This document shows, piece by piece, positions 7,194-13,920 of a stretch of DNA of 15,560 nucleotides (the stretch's first letter is position 1; every line of letters starts with the position of its first letter). Origin of the DNA: Sphingomonadales bacterium (GTDB lineage Bacteria; Pseudomonadota; Alphaproteobacteria; Sphingomonadales; Sphingomonadaceae); contig JAGXGT010000195.1 of the NCBI GenBank assembly GCA_024636595.1, positions 1-15,560 of the forward strand. Direction: 5' to 3'. Both the position numbers and the translations under genes were made by a program. The notes beneath the pieces are model-generated. The model saw nothing but the letters and a program-made list of their open reading frames with translations. It had not been told where the DNA came from and searched no databases.

Positions 7194-8392
7194 ACAAGTT
7201 CCTCTTCGGTCATTTTTACCCGCCGTTTGCCGGCGAGAAGCTGCTGCATCAGGGCAGATTTTTCTTGGCGGAGGGCTGTGTGTTGGTTTTCCAGAATTTC
7301 GATTTCGTCGTCCGAAGCGGACAGCACTTGGGCGATTTGATCCCGTTCGTCTTTTGGCGGCAATTGGAACTTGAATTTATGGAGATCGCTGGTGTTTATT
7401 GAGTTTATCGTTGCGCCAAGGTTTAGGTTCACTTGCTGCTCGTAAGTGGCTGACTGGAACAAATGCCAAGCGAACTCAGGTTCGGTCGAACGAAACAAAG
7501 ACATAAACGCGCCGTGCGCGTGGCCGATAGCATCGGTTGAGATTCTCGCCGATTTGCCGATTAGATTTCGGCTGCCGTTTCGCACACAAATGAGAATGTC
7601 ACCTTCCTTCGTAAGGCAAGATACTTTAGCGGATGGATTAACATAAACATTGTCTGCAAATGCCAGTCGTCCCTTTTGGACGTTTGATGAGCGCAACACC
7701 AATAGGCCGCCTTCATCGGTCACGTCGTTGGGAGAGTAGGTGACACCGTTGTAGCAGCGACCAATCTCCTGAAGCCTTATTTCTTTCCAATCCCCCGCAA
7801 AGCCGGGGAGGCGTTTTTTGGCAGTTAGGAGGGATTGCATCAGCGCCTTTTTCTGGGCGCGGGCGTTGGCGATCAGCTTTTCGGTCGCCGCAATCGCATC
7901 GTCCCATGTGGATAATATCTCCGCAATCCGTCGCTGTTCGGAAAGGGGTGGGAGAATGATTGGAAGACTACTTAGATCGGAGCGATTTATTTTTGGCATT
8001 CCTGTTCGCATGGAACGCGCAACCGCCATTTTATAGAATCTTGGCCCCAGCATGTATTGAAACAAGTATTCTGAAATTAGATGACCCTCAAGCGGCCACA
8101 CCGGATACATATCTGCGCTGCAAACCCCACTCCACTTTGGGAAGCAAACCTTATTGAGGTGAGGACGTATCTTGGAATAAACCACGGCTTTTTCATCGAA
8201 CGCATACTTCCCTGATATAAGTTCGATTTCAGCACATGACCGACTACCAGAAATTTTTCCGGTACCCGACTCAACGTTGTCTGGGCCGAGATGCATCATA
8301 GCCAGATATGGTTCTACGCGGGGATCAACTTGCCCTTCCGCAATGCGTGTTACCTCCCCAAAATTGATGTCGCTCCACCCCTTAGGAATCAT
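7190..8392 (-). CDS. hsdS: Type I R-M specificity subunit, two target-recognition domains
   Basis: A 400-aa DNA-recognition subunit with the classic two-half layout. TRD1 (about 1-150) is followed by a conserved region LPPLSEQRRIAEILSTWDDAI (147-167) and a coiled helix. TRD2 (about 200-340) is followed by a second conserved region LPPKDERDQIAQVLSASDDEI and a final coiled helix ending in QQLLAGKRR. Such a subunit reads a bipartite target and directs HsdM and HsdR. It overlaps the RhuM-family gene by 4 bp upstream and the dGTPase by 4 bp downstream. A second, half-size HsdS is encoded at the head of the same operon. The target sequence cannot be predicted. Confidence 0.95.
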   Translation of the reverse strand: MIPKGWSDINFGEVTRIAEGQVDPRVEPYLAMMHLGPDNVESGTGKISGSRSCAEIELISGKYAFDEKAVVYSKIRPHLNKVCFPKWSGVCSADMYPVWPLEGHLISEYLFQYMLGPRFYKMAVARSMRTGMPKINRSDLSSLPIILPPLSEQRRIAEILSTWDDAIAATEKLIANARAQKKALMQSLLTAKKRLPGFAGDWKEIRLQEIGRCYNGVTYSPNDVTDEGGLLVLRSSNVQKGRLAFADNVYVNPSAKVSCLTKEGDILICVRNGSRNLIGKSARISTDAIGHAHGAFMSLFRSTEPEFAWHLFQSATYEQQVNLNLGATINSINTSDLHKFKFQLPPKDERDQIAQVLSASDDEIEILENQHTALRQEKSALMQQLLAGKRRVKMTEEELV

Positions 8393-9432
8393 GCCTGATC
8401 CCCTTTGGATCTGCGCGAAGCCTTGGGCTTGGCCGCCTCAATCTGCTTCACCTTACCGACAGCCTCAACAAAATGCTGCTCGACCGCGCTGGGTGCATTG
8501 ATTGCGCGGGTGTGCCAGCGGTCATATTCGGCGCTGACCTTACTGGCTGCCCGCTTCGCGGTGACTTTACCCGCGCCGGACAGCAAGGGATGGTCGCCCA
8601 GTTTCAGGAAATCATCCAGCTTGGCGATCCAGTCGGCCATGTGCATCGGTTTGCGGTTCTTTGCCATCGCTTCGGCAAATTCCAGAAACGCCACAGTGAC
8701 GCGGTTCAGCGTATCCATTTCCTCCGGGTCCAGATAATTCTTCGCCACCTGCGCGTCGGCTTTGGTCGGTAGCTTTCCACTTTTCTCGCCGGGCCAGCTT
8801 GTTATACCCATCATGGGCTTCGCGGCGTCGGCGCGAGCAATCTTGGTTTCCGCCGCCGTCTGGCCGTGTGCGGCATGGTGCATCTTGTTCTGCACCGTTT
8901 GGAAAAACTGCTGGCTGGTTTCTGCCTTGGGATCATAGTCGGTAGCGGTGGCATATATATCCAGCACCTTTTTGTAGAACAGCTTTTCCGATGCGCGAAT
9001 ATCGCGGATGCGGGCGAGCAATTCCTCGAAATAATCGAGTTCCGGGTCTTTCAGGCGCTCATCATCCATGACGAAGCCCTTAACTAGATATTCGCTCAAG
9101 GATTCTGCGGCCCAGCGGCGAAACTGCATCCCGCGCAGCGACCGCACGCGGAAACCGATGGCGAGAATCATCGGCAGGCTATAATTCGCTATCTGGCGCG
9201 AAACCTCGCGCTTTCCTTCGGTGCGAACTTGTAAGTAATCGTTACAAGTTGCCTCCTGCTCCAGCTCGCCATCCTCATAAATCGCGCGGATATGCTGCGT
9301 CACGGCCTGCGGCGTGACCTGAAACAGGTCGGCAATGTCCGCCTGCGACAGCCAAACATTGCCGTCACGCGCCTGAAGGCGAATGATGGTGACGCCATCT
9401 TCGGTCTGATACTGGATAAGCTCGGATGCCAT
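8389..9432 (-). CDS. RhuM family protein between hsdM and hsdS
   Basis: A 347-aa protein of the RhuM (COG3943) family. The N-terminal part carries the winged/HTH-like segment WLSQADIADLFQVTPQAVTQHI (27-48), followed by the family signature IGFRVRSLRGMQFRRWA (92-108). The C-terminal half is helical and ends in a lysine-rich tail (KPKASRRSKG). No Fic motif (HPFxxGNGR) is present, so AMPylation should not be assumed. The gene overlaps hsdM by one base (TAATG at 9432) and hsdS by 4 bp. RhuM genes are frequently lodged in type I R-M loci. Their role is unknown; DNA binding, such as regulation of the locus, is the most reasonable guess. The name comes from a Salmonella pathogenicity island gene and does not imply virulence here. 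Confidence 0.88.
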   Translation of the reverse strand: MASELIQYQTEDGVTIIRLQARDGNVWLSQADIADLFQVTPQAVTQHIRAIYEDGELEQEATCNDYLQVRTEGKREVSRQIANYSLPMILAIGFRVRSLRGMQFRRWAAESLSEYLVKGFVMDDERLKDPELDYFEELLARIRDIRASEKLFYKKVLDIYATATDYDPKAETSQQFFQTVQNKMHHAAHGQTAAETKIARADAAKPMMGITSWPGEKSGKLPTKADAQVAKNYLDPEEMDTLNRVTVAFLEFAEAMAKNRKPMHMADWIAKLDDFLKLGDHPLLSGAGKVTAKRAASKVSAEYDRWHTRAINAPSAVEQHFVEAVGKVKQIEAAKPKASRRSKGDQA

Positions 9433-10940
9433 TAGTAGCCAAGCTCCTTGAGATAACCGTCCATCTTGGTCTCAAGCGCGGCCAGATCTGCCTTCAACTG
9501 CAAACGCTCTGCGCGCACCGCAACCAGATCGATTTCCTCCTCTTCCTCAAACGTATCTACATAACGCGGGATGTTAAGATTATAATCATTCTCCGCCAAT
9601 TCTTCGGGCGTGGCGAGATAGGCGTATTTATCAACCGTTTTGCGAACGTTGTAAGTTTCGACAATTTTGGCGATATTCTCTGGCGTCAACTGGTTCTGAT
9701 TCTTGCCCGATTTGAACTCGCGACTAGCGTCGATGAACAGGACGTTTTCGTCGCTCTTTTTCTTTTTGAAGATCAGGATCGCCGCCGGAATACCGGTGCC
9801 ATAAAACAGTTTTTCAGGTAGGCCGATCACGCAATCGAGTAGGTTTTCCTCGATCAGCTTTTGCCGGATCACGCCTTCCTTGCTGCCGCGAAAAAGCACC
9901 CCATGTGGCGCAACCACGGCCATACGCCCGGTCTTGGGTTTCATCGTCTCCACCATGTGGAGGATGAAAGCATAATCGCCCTTGGTCTTGGGTGGAAGCG
10001 CGCGGCGAAAACGCCCAAACTTGTCGGTATCGGCTGTGTCATGCCCCCACTTGTCGAGGCTGAATGGCGGGTTGGCGACCACGATGTCAAAATGCTTGAG
10101 CCGGTCATCGCTATCGAGCAATTTGGGGTTGCGAATGGTATCGCCCCATTCAATGCGGTGATTATCTTCGCCGTGGAGGAACATGTTCATTTTGGCGAGC
10201 GCCCATGTGCTGCCAATCGATTCCTGCCCATAGAGAGCGTATTTTTTCGAACCATTGAACTTGGCCTGCACCCGCTGGCCACACTTCATCAACAGTGAGC
10301 CGGACCCGCAAGTTGGGTCGCAGGCTTCTTCGCCTTCGTTCATATCCATAATTTCAGCCATCAAAGCGGAGACTTCCGGCGGCGTGTAAAACTCTCCCGC
10401 CTTGCGCCCCGCATCGGACGCGAAATTCTTGATGAGAAATTCATAGGCATTGCCGATGACATCGAGATTGCCGATGCGCGACGGGCGCATATTGAGTTCG
10501 GGTTTGGCGAAATCTTCGAGCAAGTGACGCAGCAAATCATTCTTCTGCTTTTCCTCACCCAGCTTGTTGGAGTTAAAGCTAATATCCTGAAACACATCGC
10601 GCAGTTTGGCGATGTTCGCCTCTTCAATGGCGTGCAGCGCCTTGTCGATCCGTTCGCCATTTCCCGCCTCGTGGCGGCGCTCATACAAGCTGTAGAAGCT
10701 GGCACCTTCGGGAAGAACGAAGCGCTCATTCTTCATCATCTCGGCGATGAGTTCCGGAGTATCGCCATAGTCTTTGGCGTATACATCCATATGATCCTGC
10801 CAAACATCACTCAGATATTTGAGAAACAATAGGGTGAGGATATAATCCTTATAGATGTCAGCCGAGACTGTGCCCCGGAAGGTGTCACATGCACCCCAGA
10901 CCGCTTTGTTTACTTCCGCTTGTTTGATCTTGCCGGTCAT
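9432..10940 (-). CDS. hsdM: Type I R-M methyltransferase subunit (N6-adenine)
   Basis: A 502-aa modification subunit that methylates adenine in the target chosen by HsdS, using S-adenosylmethionine. It has the N-terminal helical HsdM_N domain (about 1-150), then AGEFYTPPEV (181-190), SAM-binding motif I DPTCGSG (208-214) and catalytic motif IV NPPF (290-293). It ends with an acidic segment EEEEEIDL and a C-terminal coiled helix. It looks complete and functional. The start ATG overlaps the stop of the upstream half-HsdS by 4 bp (ATGA at 10937-10940). It can in principle work with either specificity subunit in the operon. Confidence 0.97.
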   Translation of the reverse strand: MTGKIKQAEVNKAVWGACDTFRGTVSADIYKDYILTLLFLKYLSDVWQDHMDVYAKDYGDTPELIAEMMKNERFVLPEGASFYSLYERRHEAGNGERIDKALHAIEEANIAKLRDVFQDISFNSNKLGEEKQKNDLLRHLLEDFAKPELNMRPSRIGNLDVIGNAYEFLIKNFASDAGRKAGEFYTPPEVSALMAEIMDMNEGEEACDPTCGSGSLLMKCGQRVQAKFNGSKKYALYGQESIGSTWALAKMNMFLHGEDNHRIEWGDTIRNPKLLDSDDRLKHFDIVVANPPFSLDKWGHDTADTDKFGRFRRALPPKTKGDYAFILHMVETMKPKTGRMAVVAPHGVLFRGSKEGVIRQKLIEENLLDCVIGLPEKLFYGTGIPAAILIFKKKKSDENVLFIDASREFKSGKNQNQLTPENIAKIVETYNVRKTVDKYAYLATPEELAENDYNLNIPRYVDTFEEEEEIDLVAVRAERLQLKADLAALETKMDGYLKELGY

Positions 10941-11548
10941 GCATTCAGCCTTTCGGGACAGTGTAGGCCAAGCGCGATGGCCTCAATTTGTCGGTTTCGA
11001 TTGTCGATTAATTTGGTGAGGGCTGCACGTTCATCGCTCGCGGTTTTGGCGAGCGCAATGAGCGTCCGCTGCGTCGCAAGCGGCGGGATGGAAAGAGGAA
11101 GATTTTCAATCACCTCGCGCCGGATATTTAGGATGTGCGAGCCAGTGGCTTCACGCTGAAAATATTGCTGGGCAGGCCGCTGGTTGATCTGCCATGCCAA
11201 GAATGCAGGTTCGATCAGGTTCGCGTCCGAAACTCGGATGACGAAAAAATGCGGGGAGCAAACAGCTGGCCCCTCAATGTCATCAAGCGTCAGCGCAAAA
11301 TTCCGTGTTCCCCGTGTGGTAAAAATTATGTCGCCTGCCTCAAGGAATGTCGGTGGGCGTTTGGATGGCAGCGTAATCCGCTGCACCTCGGTCCAATTGA
11401 TCCCGGTTTCTGCATCGACATTGCGCATCTGAATAATGGCGACATCGCCACCTTCCAACTCATCGACGGCACCACGAAGCGGGTATCCTGCCGCAATAGC
11501 GGCAATCTTGACTAGCGAATCGCGTAAATATGCAGTATCGTTGTTCAC
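10937..11548 (-). CDS. Half-size type I specificity subunit (single TRD)
   Basis: A 203-aa HsdS-type protein with one target-recognition domain. The TRD is at about 8-155 (segments EAGDIIFTTRGTRNFAL and PAFLAWQINQRPAQQYF), followed by one conserved region IENLPLSIPPLATQRTLIALA (147-167) and a C-terminal helix. Typical HsdS proteins have two TRDs and are about twice as long. A naturally single-TRD subunit could dimerise to read a symmetric target, or be a leftover half. It looks intact, with no sign of a lost second half before the hsdM start. Its start is GTG at 11546-11548 without a clear Shine-Dalgarno, close to the predicted -10, so the mRNA may be leaderless. It is the first gene of the operon. 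Confidence 0.85.
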   Translation of the reverse strand: MNNDTAYLRDSLVKIAAIAAGYPLRGAVDELEGGDVAIIQMRNVDAETGINWTEVQRITLPSKRPPTFLEAGDIIFTTRGTRNFALTLDDIEGPAVCSPHFFVIRVSDANLIEPAFLAWQINQRPAQQYFQREATGSHILNIRREVIENLPLSIPPLATQRTLIALAKTASDERAALTKLIDNRNRQIEAIALGLHCPERLNA

Positions 11549-11553
11549 GCTCT

Positions 11554-11583
11554 AAAAATGCGTCATATCCATCAAATTGTCAA
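11554..11583 (-). promoter_or_regulatory. Probable promoter of the R-M/defence operon
   Basis: On the minus strand a perfect -35 hexamer TTGACA occupies 11583-11578. After a 17-18 nt spacer, an AT-rich stretch (CATTTT or ATTTTT) ends at 11555-11554. A transcript from it would start at about the GTG of the half-hsdS gene, consistent with the missing ribosome binding site. The -10 element is weak, so the exact start is uncertain. Confidence 0.45.
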
Positions 11584-11624
11584 CTGTTATTTTGCATCAA
11601 GTATGATCATGTAATAATTTAGCT

Positions 11625-11651
11625 ATGCATCCGTATGAATTTGGGATGCAT
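11625..11651. promoter_or_regulatory. Perfect 8-bp inverted repeat upstream of the operon (possible operator)
   Basis: ATGCATCC at 11625-11632 is mirrored by GGATGCAT at 11644-11651, with an 11-bp AT-rich spacer. It lies about 40 bp upstream of the predicted -35. A half-site TGCATC recurs at 11593-11598, nearer the promoter. The geometry fits a dimeric regulator. The RhuM protein or an unlinked factor could be the binder, but nothing proves this. Confidence 0.4.
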
Positions 11652-11984
11652 TCTCGTTTCCCCTTTTTGTGCGCCAGCGGCGAAGCGAAGTCGAACGCTA
11701 TAGAGCGCAGAATTGGGGGTGAACCGAGGTTCGTTTCCCCTGATTCCCCAAATCTGCTTGGCCTGTGTTCCGATCAAGAGCGCCAGCGGCGCATCGGGAA
11801 CGTAGGCGGAAGTGCTTGCATGGCAGGCCGCATCGAAGCTCAATGGGCCATCGATTTGCCAAGCAAGCCAACCGGGTTCGCTCGACCAAGAATGCCAGCG
11901 GCAAGTCGGCGACCGGCAACAAGGAGTCCACGCGACGCATCGCAGCGCGACGCTCTTAAGGCGCGGCCTAATAGAAAATTTGAT

Positions 11985-13286
11985 CTATCGGTGTGGCGTT
12001 CGCCCACGGCGAGTGGGCTTTGCCGAAAGCCGCGCCTTAGCTCCCGCCGATGCTCTAGCTGTTCCATCATTATCCAAAGGATCGTTCATCATCGGTTCCC
12101 ATCCGCTCATGCCTTGCAATACGCGGTCAGCATGTTTGATGGTGTTCACATGACCATAATGCTGCTCGATCATTTTGACGGAAGTACCCATCTGCTCGGC
12201 AAGGATATAAACATCAACACCTTCGCTAAGCCGGAAGGTGGCATAGGTATGCCGGAAACAATAGGTTGAGCGCGGCGTCCCGTTCGGGCCGATTTTGACT
12301 CCGGCTGATGTGAGTAGCTTCTCAACAGCATCTTCAAACAGATACTTGGCGGGTTTACCGCTGATGGTGGTGAATACCGCATCGTCCTGTCCGGTGGCTT
12401 TTGAAATAGAACGAATGCGGTCAAGATAATCGCCAACGCTTTTGGGTGCGACCAGCTTACGTGATTTGCCCTTTCCCTGAACATAAAGGACAACAATCTC
12501 TTTCCCGTCACGATCCTTAGCGGGCATAATATCACGCCAGCGCAGGTTCTTCGCCTCTGGCGGGCGCATCCCGGTGTTACACATGATGAGCATGAAATTG
12601 TAGCACATGGTGCGCGACCATGTGCCGGGCGCATTGGTTGCCTTTTTAATCCAAGCGCGTCCCGCAGTATGCAGCTTGCGATATTCCTCCAGCGTGAATT
12701 CATCACGGCGCATGGTTTTGAGTTTTGGCTTGCCCTCGAAACGCTGGTTTGCTGGAACATAGCGTTTGCGGATGGCAAAGTTCATGGCCGCATTGAATGT
12801 GGCCATTTCAAAGTCGATGGTGGAATCGCTGATCTGTGCACGATGCCGTCCTTTGCCATTTTCGCGCCGCCACGTTGGATACGCTGCCCAGCGGTCTTGA
12901 CCCACCAAATGAATCTGTGTGCTACCGACATAGCGGTCGAGAGCGCCAAGCAGCACATTTTTGATATTTTTGACGCGTGCTTGGGAAATCTCGCCAGTAT
13001 CAGCGCGGCGCTGCTGCACAGCGATAAACTCTTCGGCGACTTGACGAAAGGGCCGGTTGAATACCGGCACATCATGCTTGAGCCGAAAGCGCACATCGGC
13101 GTCGTGGTCAAAGGCGCGGTCGCGCGCGGCATCCCGGTCGGGCGTTCCCAATGCAATGGTTTTGTATCGGTCGTCTTTCGGCATCTTGATCCGGCAGTAG
13201 AAATTGCGATGCGTCACATCGCCTCGCCGGAAGATTATAAGTCCAGGTTTGAGTTCTTCCTTATCGGTGATAAACGCCATCGCCAT
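11985..13286 (-). CDS. int: Tyrosine recombinase / phage-type integrase
   Basis: A site-specific tyrosine recombinase of up to 433 aa that would integrate and excise the island. The N-terminal part (about 1-190) holds arm and core-binding domains, and the catalytic domain follows. Catalytic residues are visible: Arg241 in CNTGMRPPEA, Arg345 in TYCFRHTYAT, and the nucleophile Tyr377 in EQMGTSVKMIEQHYGHV. That last motif is characteristic of one integrase subfamily, in which the usual GH before the tyrosine is GT. The last ~35 residues are a basic low-complexity tail that looks like an added or shifted end. Two in-frame ATGs open the gene. GGAG at 13288-13291 is better placed (7 nt) for the second ATG (13278-13280), so translation may start there. 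It is transcribed toward the defence operon. Confidence 0.95.
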   Translation of the reverse strand: MAMAFITDKEELKPGLIIFRRGDVTHRNFYCRIKMPKDDRYKTIALGTPDRDAARDRAFDHDADVRFRLKHDVPVFNRPFRQVAEEFIAVQQRRADTGEISQARVKNIKNVLLGALDRYVGSTQIHLVGQDRWAAYPTWRRENGKGRHRAQISDSTIDFEMATFNAAMNFAIRKRYVPANQRFEGKPKLKTMRRDEFTLEEYRKLHTAGRAWIKKATNAPGTWSRTMCYNFMLIMCNTGMRPPEAKNLRWRDIMPAKDRDGKEIVVLYVQGKGKSRKLVAPKSVGDYLDRIRSISKATGQDDAVFTTISGKPAKYLFEDAVEKLLTSAGVKIGPNGTPRSTYCFRHTYATFRLSEGVDVYILAEQMGTSVKMIEQHYGHVNTIKHADRVLQGMSGWEPMMNDPLDNDGTARASAGAKARLSAKPTRRGRTPHR

Positions 13287-13292
13287 GCTCCA

Positions 13293-13361
13293 CTGTGCAG
13301 AATCCGTGCAGATCGGCGGGCTAAGTCATTGATTTGCCGTATCTGTGCAGGCTCTGTGTGG
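13293..13361. repeat. Direct repeats at the integrase start (possible arm-type or regulatory sites)
   Basis: The unit CTGTGCAGAATCCGTGCAG at 13293-13311 recurs as CTGTGCAGGCTCTGTGTGG at 13343-13361 (14 of 19 identical). Each unit is itself a doublet of a (C)TGTGCAG-like octamer, giving four related boxes. They lie directly before the integrase start codon, where arm-type integrase sites or autoregulatory sites are usual. Confidence 0.55.
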
Positions 13362-13410
13362 ATACTTATACATGTTTTTGTTGTTTTTTCATAGAGCTTT
13401 AGTTCGATAC

Positions 13411-13525
13411 TCTCATCCTGAACTCGTTTCAGGATCCACTTCTCCTATAACGCAGTCTGCGATTGGCGCACGATGGATGCTGAGCCGAAGGCCACCGCAA
13501 GGTAATCGAGTTCAGCATGACGATG
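13411..13525. repeat. Sphingomonad-type palindromic intergenic repeat
   Basis: It starts with an 8-bp perfect hairpin: ATCCTGAA (13415-13422), 5-nt loop, TTCAGGAT (13428-13435). It ends with TGGATGCTGA (13474-13483) … GAGTTCAGCATGACGA (13508-13523). The two ends are related in sequence and inverted, as in the abundant repeats of sphingomonad genomes. In the right half the two arms are separated by about 24 extra bases, so this copy looks altered. It is mentioned as family knowledge; no genome comparison could be made. Confidence 0.6.
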
Positions 13526-13596
13526 GGGGAGCAGGCAGTTTCGACCAATCCGTCGAATAAATCTTGATGTGACGGTGACACCAGCGGTAAGCGGGG

Positions 13597-13616
13597 TTGT
13601 CATCTATAGTTGACAA
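13597..13616. promoter_or_regulatory. Promoter/operator of the antitoxin gene
   Basis: TTGTCA (13597-13602) and TGACAA (13611-13616) form a perfect inverted repeat. A good -10 hexamer TATAGT (13605-13610) lies in its centre. Palindromes over the -10 are typical of autoregulated antitoxin genes. No clear -35 was found at 17 bp. Confidence 0.5.
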
Positions 13617-13644
13617 ATGTCATCCGCTGTTCGAAATGCAAGTC

Positions 13645-13920
13645 ATGACCACCACTGAATTTGATGCCGCCGAATATCTCGACAGTCCGGAAATGATCGC
13701 GACCTATTTGAAGGTCGCCTTTGAAGAAAATGACGCCGCGCTGATCCGCACCGCGCTGAACGATGTCGCGCGGGCCAAGGGCATGACCGAGGTGGCAGCG
13801 GCGAGTAAGATCACGCGGCAGGCGCTCTACAAGGCGCTGGGGCCGAATGGCAATATGACGCTGGAGACCTTGCTGGGGGTGCTGCGCGCGATGGGGGTGC
13901 GGTTGTCGGTTCGTGGGTGA
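13645..13920 (+). CDS. Orphan HigA-type addiction-module antidote protein
   Basis: A 91-aa DNA-binding antitoxin of the 'probable addiction module antidote' family. It has the typical opening MTTTEFDAAEYLDSPE, the central DVARAKGMTEVA (40-51) and an HTH at about 45-83 ending in LLGVLRAMGVRLSV. The frame is also open upstream to a TTG at 13597, but that TTG lies inside the operator palindrome. The ATG at 13645 matches the family's normal N-terminus and is preferred, although its ribosome binding site is weak. In this family the partner RelE-like toxin gene normally sits just upstream. Here the preceding ~300 bp contain only repeats and the operator, so the toxin is absent. The gene may have been kept as a stand-alone regulator or may counter a toxin elsewhere. 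Confidence 0.85.
   Translation: MTTTEFDAAEYLDSPEMIATYLKVAFEENDAALIRTALNDVARAKGMTEVAAASKITRQALYKALGPNGNMTLETLLGVLRAMGVRLSVRG

Larger units (their letters stand above)
11549..11984. other. Non-coding 436-bp gap between operon and integrase, with degenerate repeats
   Basis: No convincing gene is seen on either strand. Besides the promoter and palindrome at its left end, it has a hairpin-forming segment at 11715-11740 (GGGG-gt-GAACC-ga-GGTTC-gttt-CCCC). The motif (C/G)GCCAGCGGC recurs at 11671, 11780 and about 11893, roughly 110 bp apart. The second and third units also resemble each other outside the motif (positions near 11770-11805 and 11883-11918). This suggests decayed tandem repeats or an eroded coding stretch. 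Confidence 0.4.
81..13286. mobile_element. Integrase-borne defence island (approximate extent)
   Basis: A tyrosine integrase gene, integrase-proximal direct repeats and an 11-gene defence operon lie next to one another beside the core gene rpsL, which is the usual form of a genomic island. The limits given are the outermost genes that clearly belong together. No tRNA gene, attL/attR pair or target duplication was identified, and the left end may lie outside the window. The antitoxin and GIY-YIG genes to the right could also be part of it. Confidence 0.5.

Noticed and set aside
6699..7340. 213-aa plus-strand open frame opposite the dGTPase start
   Set aside because: It crosses two genes with known families on the other strand and has no recognisable motif.
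11625..12269. 214-aa plus-strand frame across the gap and integrase 3' end
   Set aside because: No domain, low-complexity composition rich in Arg, Ser and Pro, and overlaps a convincing integrase. The repeat content of the gap explains the lack of stops.
12669..13394. 241-aa plus-strand open frame opposite the integrase
   Set aside because: The integrase reading has catalytic motifs; the opposite frame has none, and no domain was recognised.
13597..13644. TTG start giving a 107-aa antitoxin
   Set aside because: The TTG lies within the promoter palindrome, and the extra residues do not match the family's N-terminus. ATG at 13645 is preferred.
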